Assembly: GCA_905479605.1 (NCBI GenBank)
Contig: CAJQNC010000056.1
Location: 1 to 33,111 of the forward strand
Length of the DNA: 33,111 nt
Source of the DNA: an uncultured Alphaproteobacteria bacterium
GTDB taxonomy: Bacteria > Pseudomonadota > Alphaproteobacteria > UBA9655
Direction: 5' to 3'
Part shown: in pieces, positions 32,987 through 33,111 of the stretch
How positions within the stretch are numbered: position 1 is the stretch's first letter
How the letters are laid out: the number at the start of each line of letters is the position of its first letter
The notes under the pieces: model-generated
The model's input: only the letters and a program-made list of their open reading frames with translations
Database searches by the model: none
Told to the model about the DNA's origin: nothing
Translations under genes and position numbers: made by a program

Positions 32987-33111
32987 TTAACATTTACACA
33001 TATCCGTAAAATGGTATTCCAGGTTATCAATGAATGACTTTGCATTATCAGAGTAAGATTTCAGTCTTTGTTTAATATTGGCCCACATGGGTTCAATTTT
33101 GTTCAGGTCAG
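32987..33111 (-). mobile_element. C-terminal part of an IS630-family-like transposase, running off the window edge
   Basis: Minus-strand translation from the edge: DLNKIEPMWANIKQRLKSYSDNAKSFIDNLEYHFTDMCKC*. LNxIExxWxxxKxxL is the typical IS630/Tc1 DDE C-terminal motif. Not in the ORF track because it is partial. Confidence 0.75.

Overview
The window is AT-rich and looks alphaproteobacterial. The mdh-sucCDAB-lpd operon order and a complete mreBCD-mrdA-rodA block support this. A Holosporales/Rickettsiales-like intracellular host is only an inference. Left to right it holds: an aspartoacylase/succinylglutamate-desuccinylase family gene (-); an operon-like block of a large membrane P-loop ATPase, MscS and MscL (+); an MFS transporter (-); a ~3.4 kb islet bounded by an intact tRNA-Lys(CTT) gene and a displaced copy of its 3' half, carrying a secreted 839-aa TPR protein with a RelE/ParE-like C-terminal toxin domain; a membrane protein with a possible pilin-like tail; a thioredoxin-family protein; a secreted protein of unknown function; mreBCD-mrdA-rodA (-); a secretin lipoprotein (-) divergent from a prepilin peptidase (+); gluQ (-); a carboxylesterase; mdh-sucC-sucD-sucA-sucB-lpd; a small membrane protein; a Na+/Ca2+ antiporter; and, at the right edge, an IS630-type transposase C-terminus on the minus strand. 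The observations most worth follow-up are the tRNA-bounded islet and its TPR-toxin protein, the ATPase-MscS-MscL cluster, single-base frameshifts in sucC and in the secretin 3' end, and a perfect dyad with TATAAT on both strands between the secretin and prepilin peptidase genes. All calls come from reading the sequence and the supplied ORF track; no database search was run.
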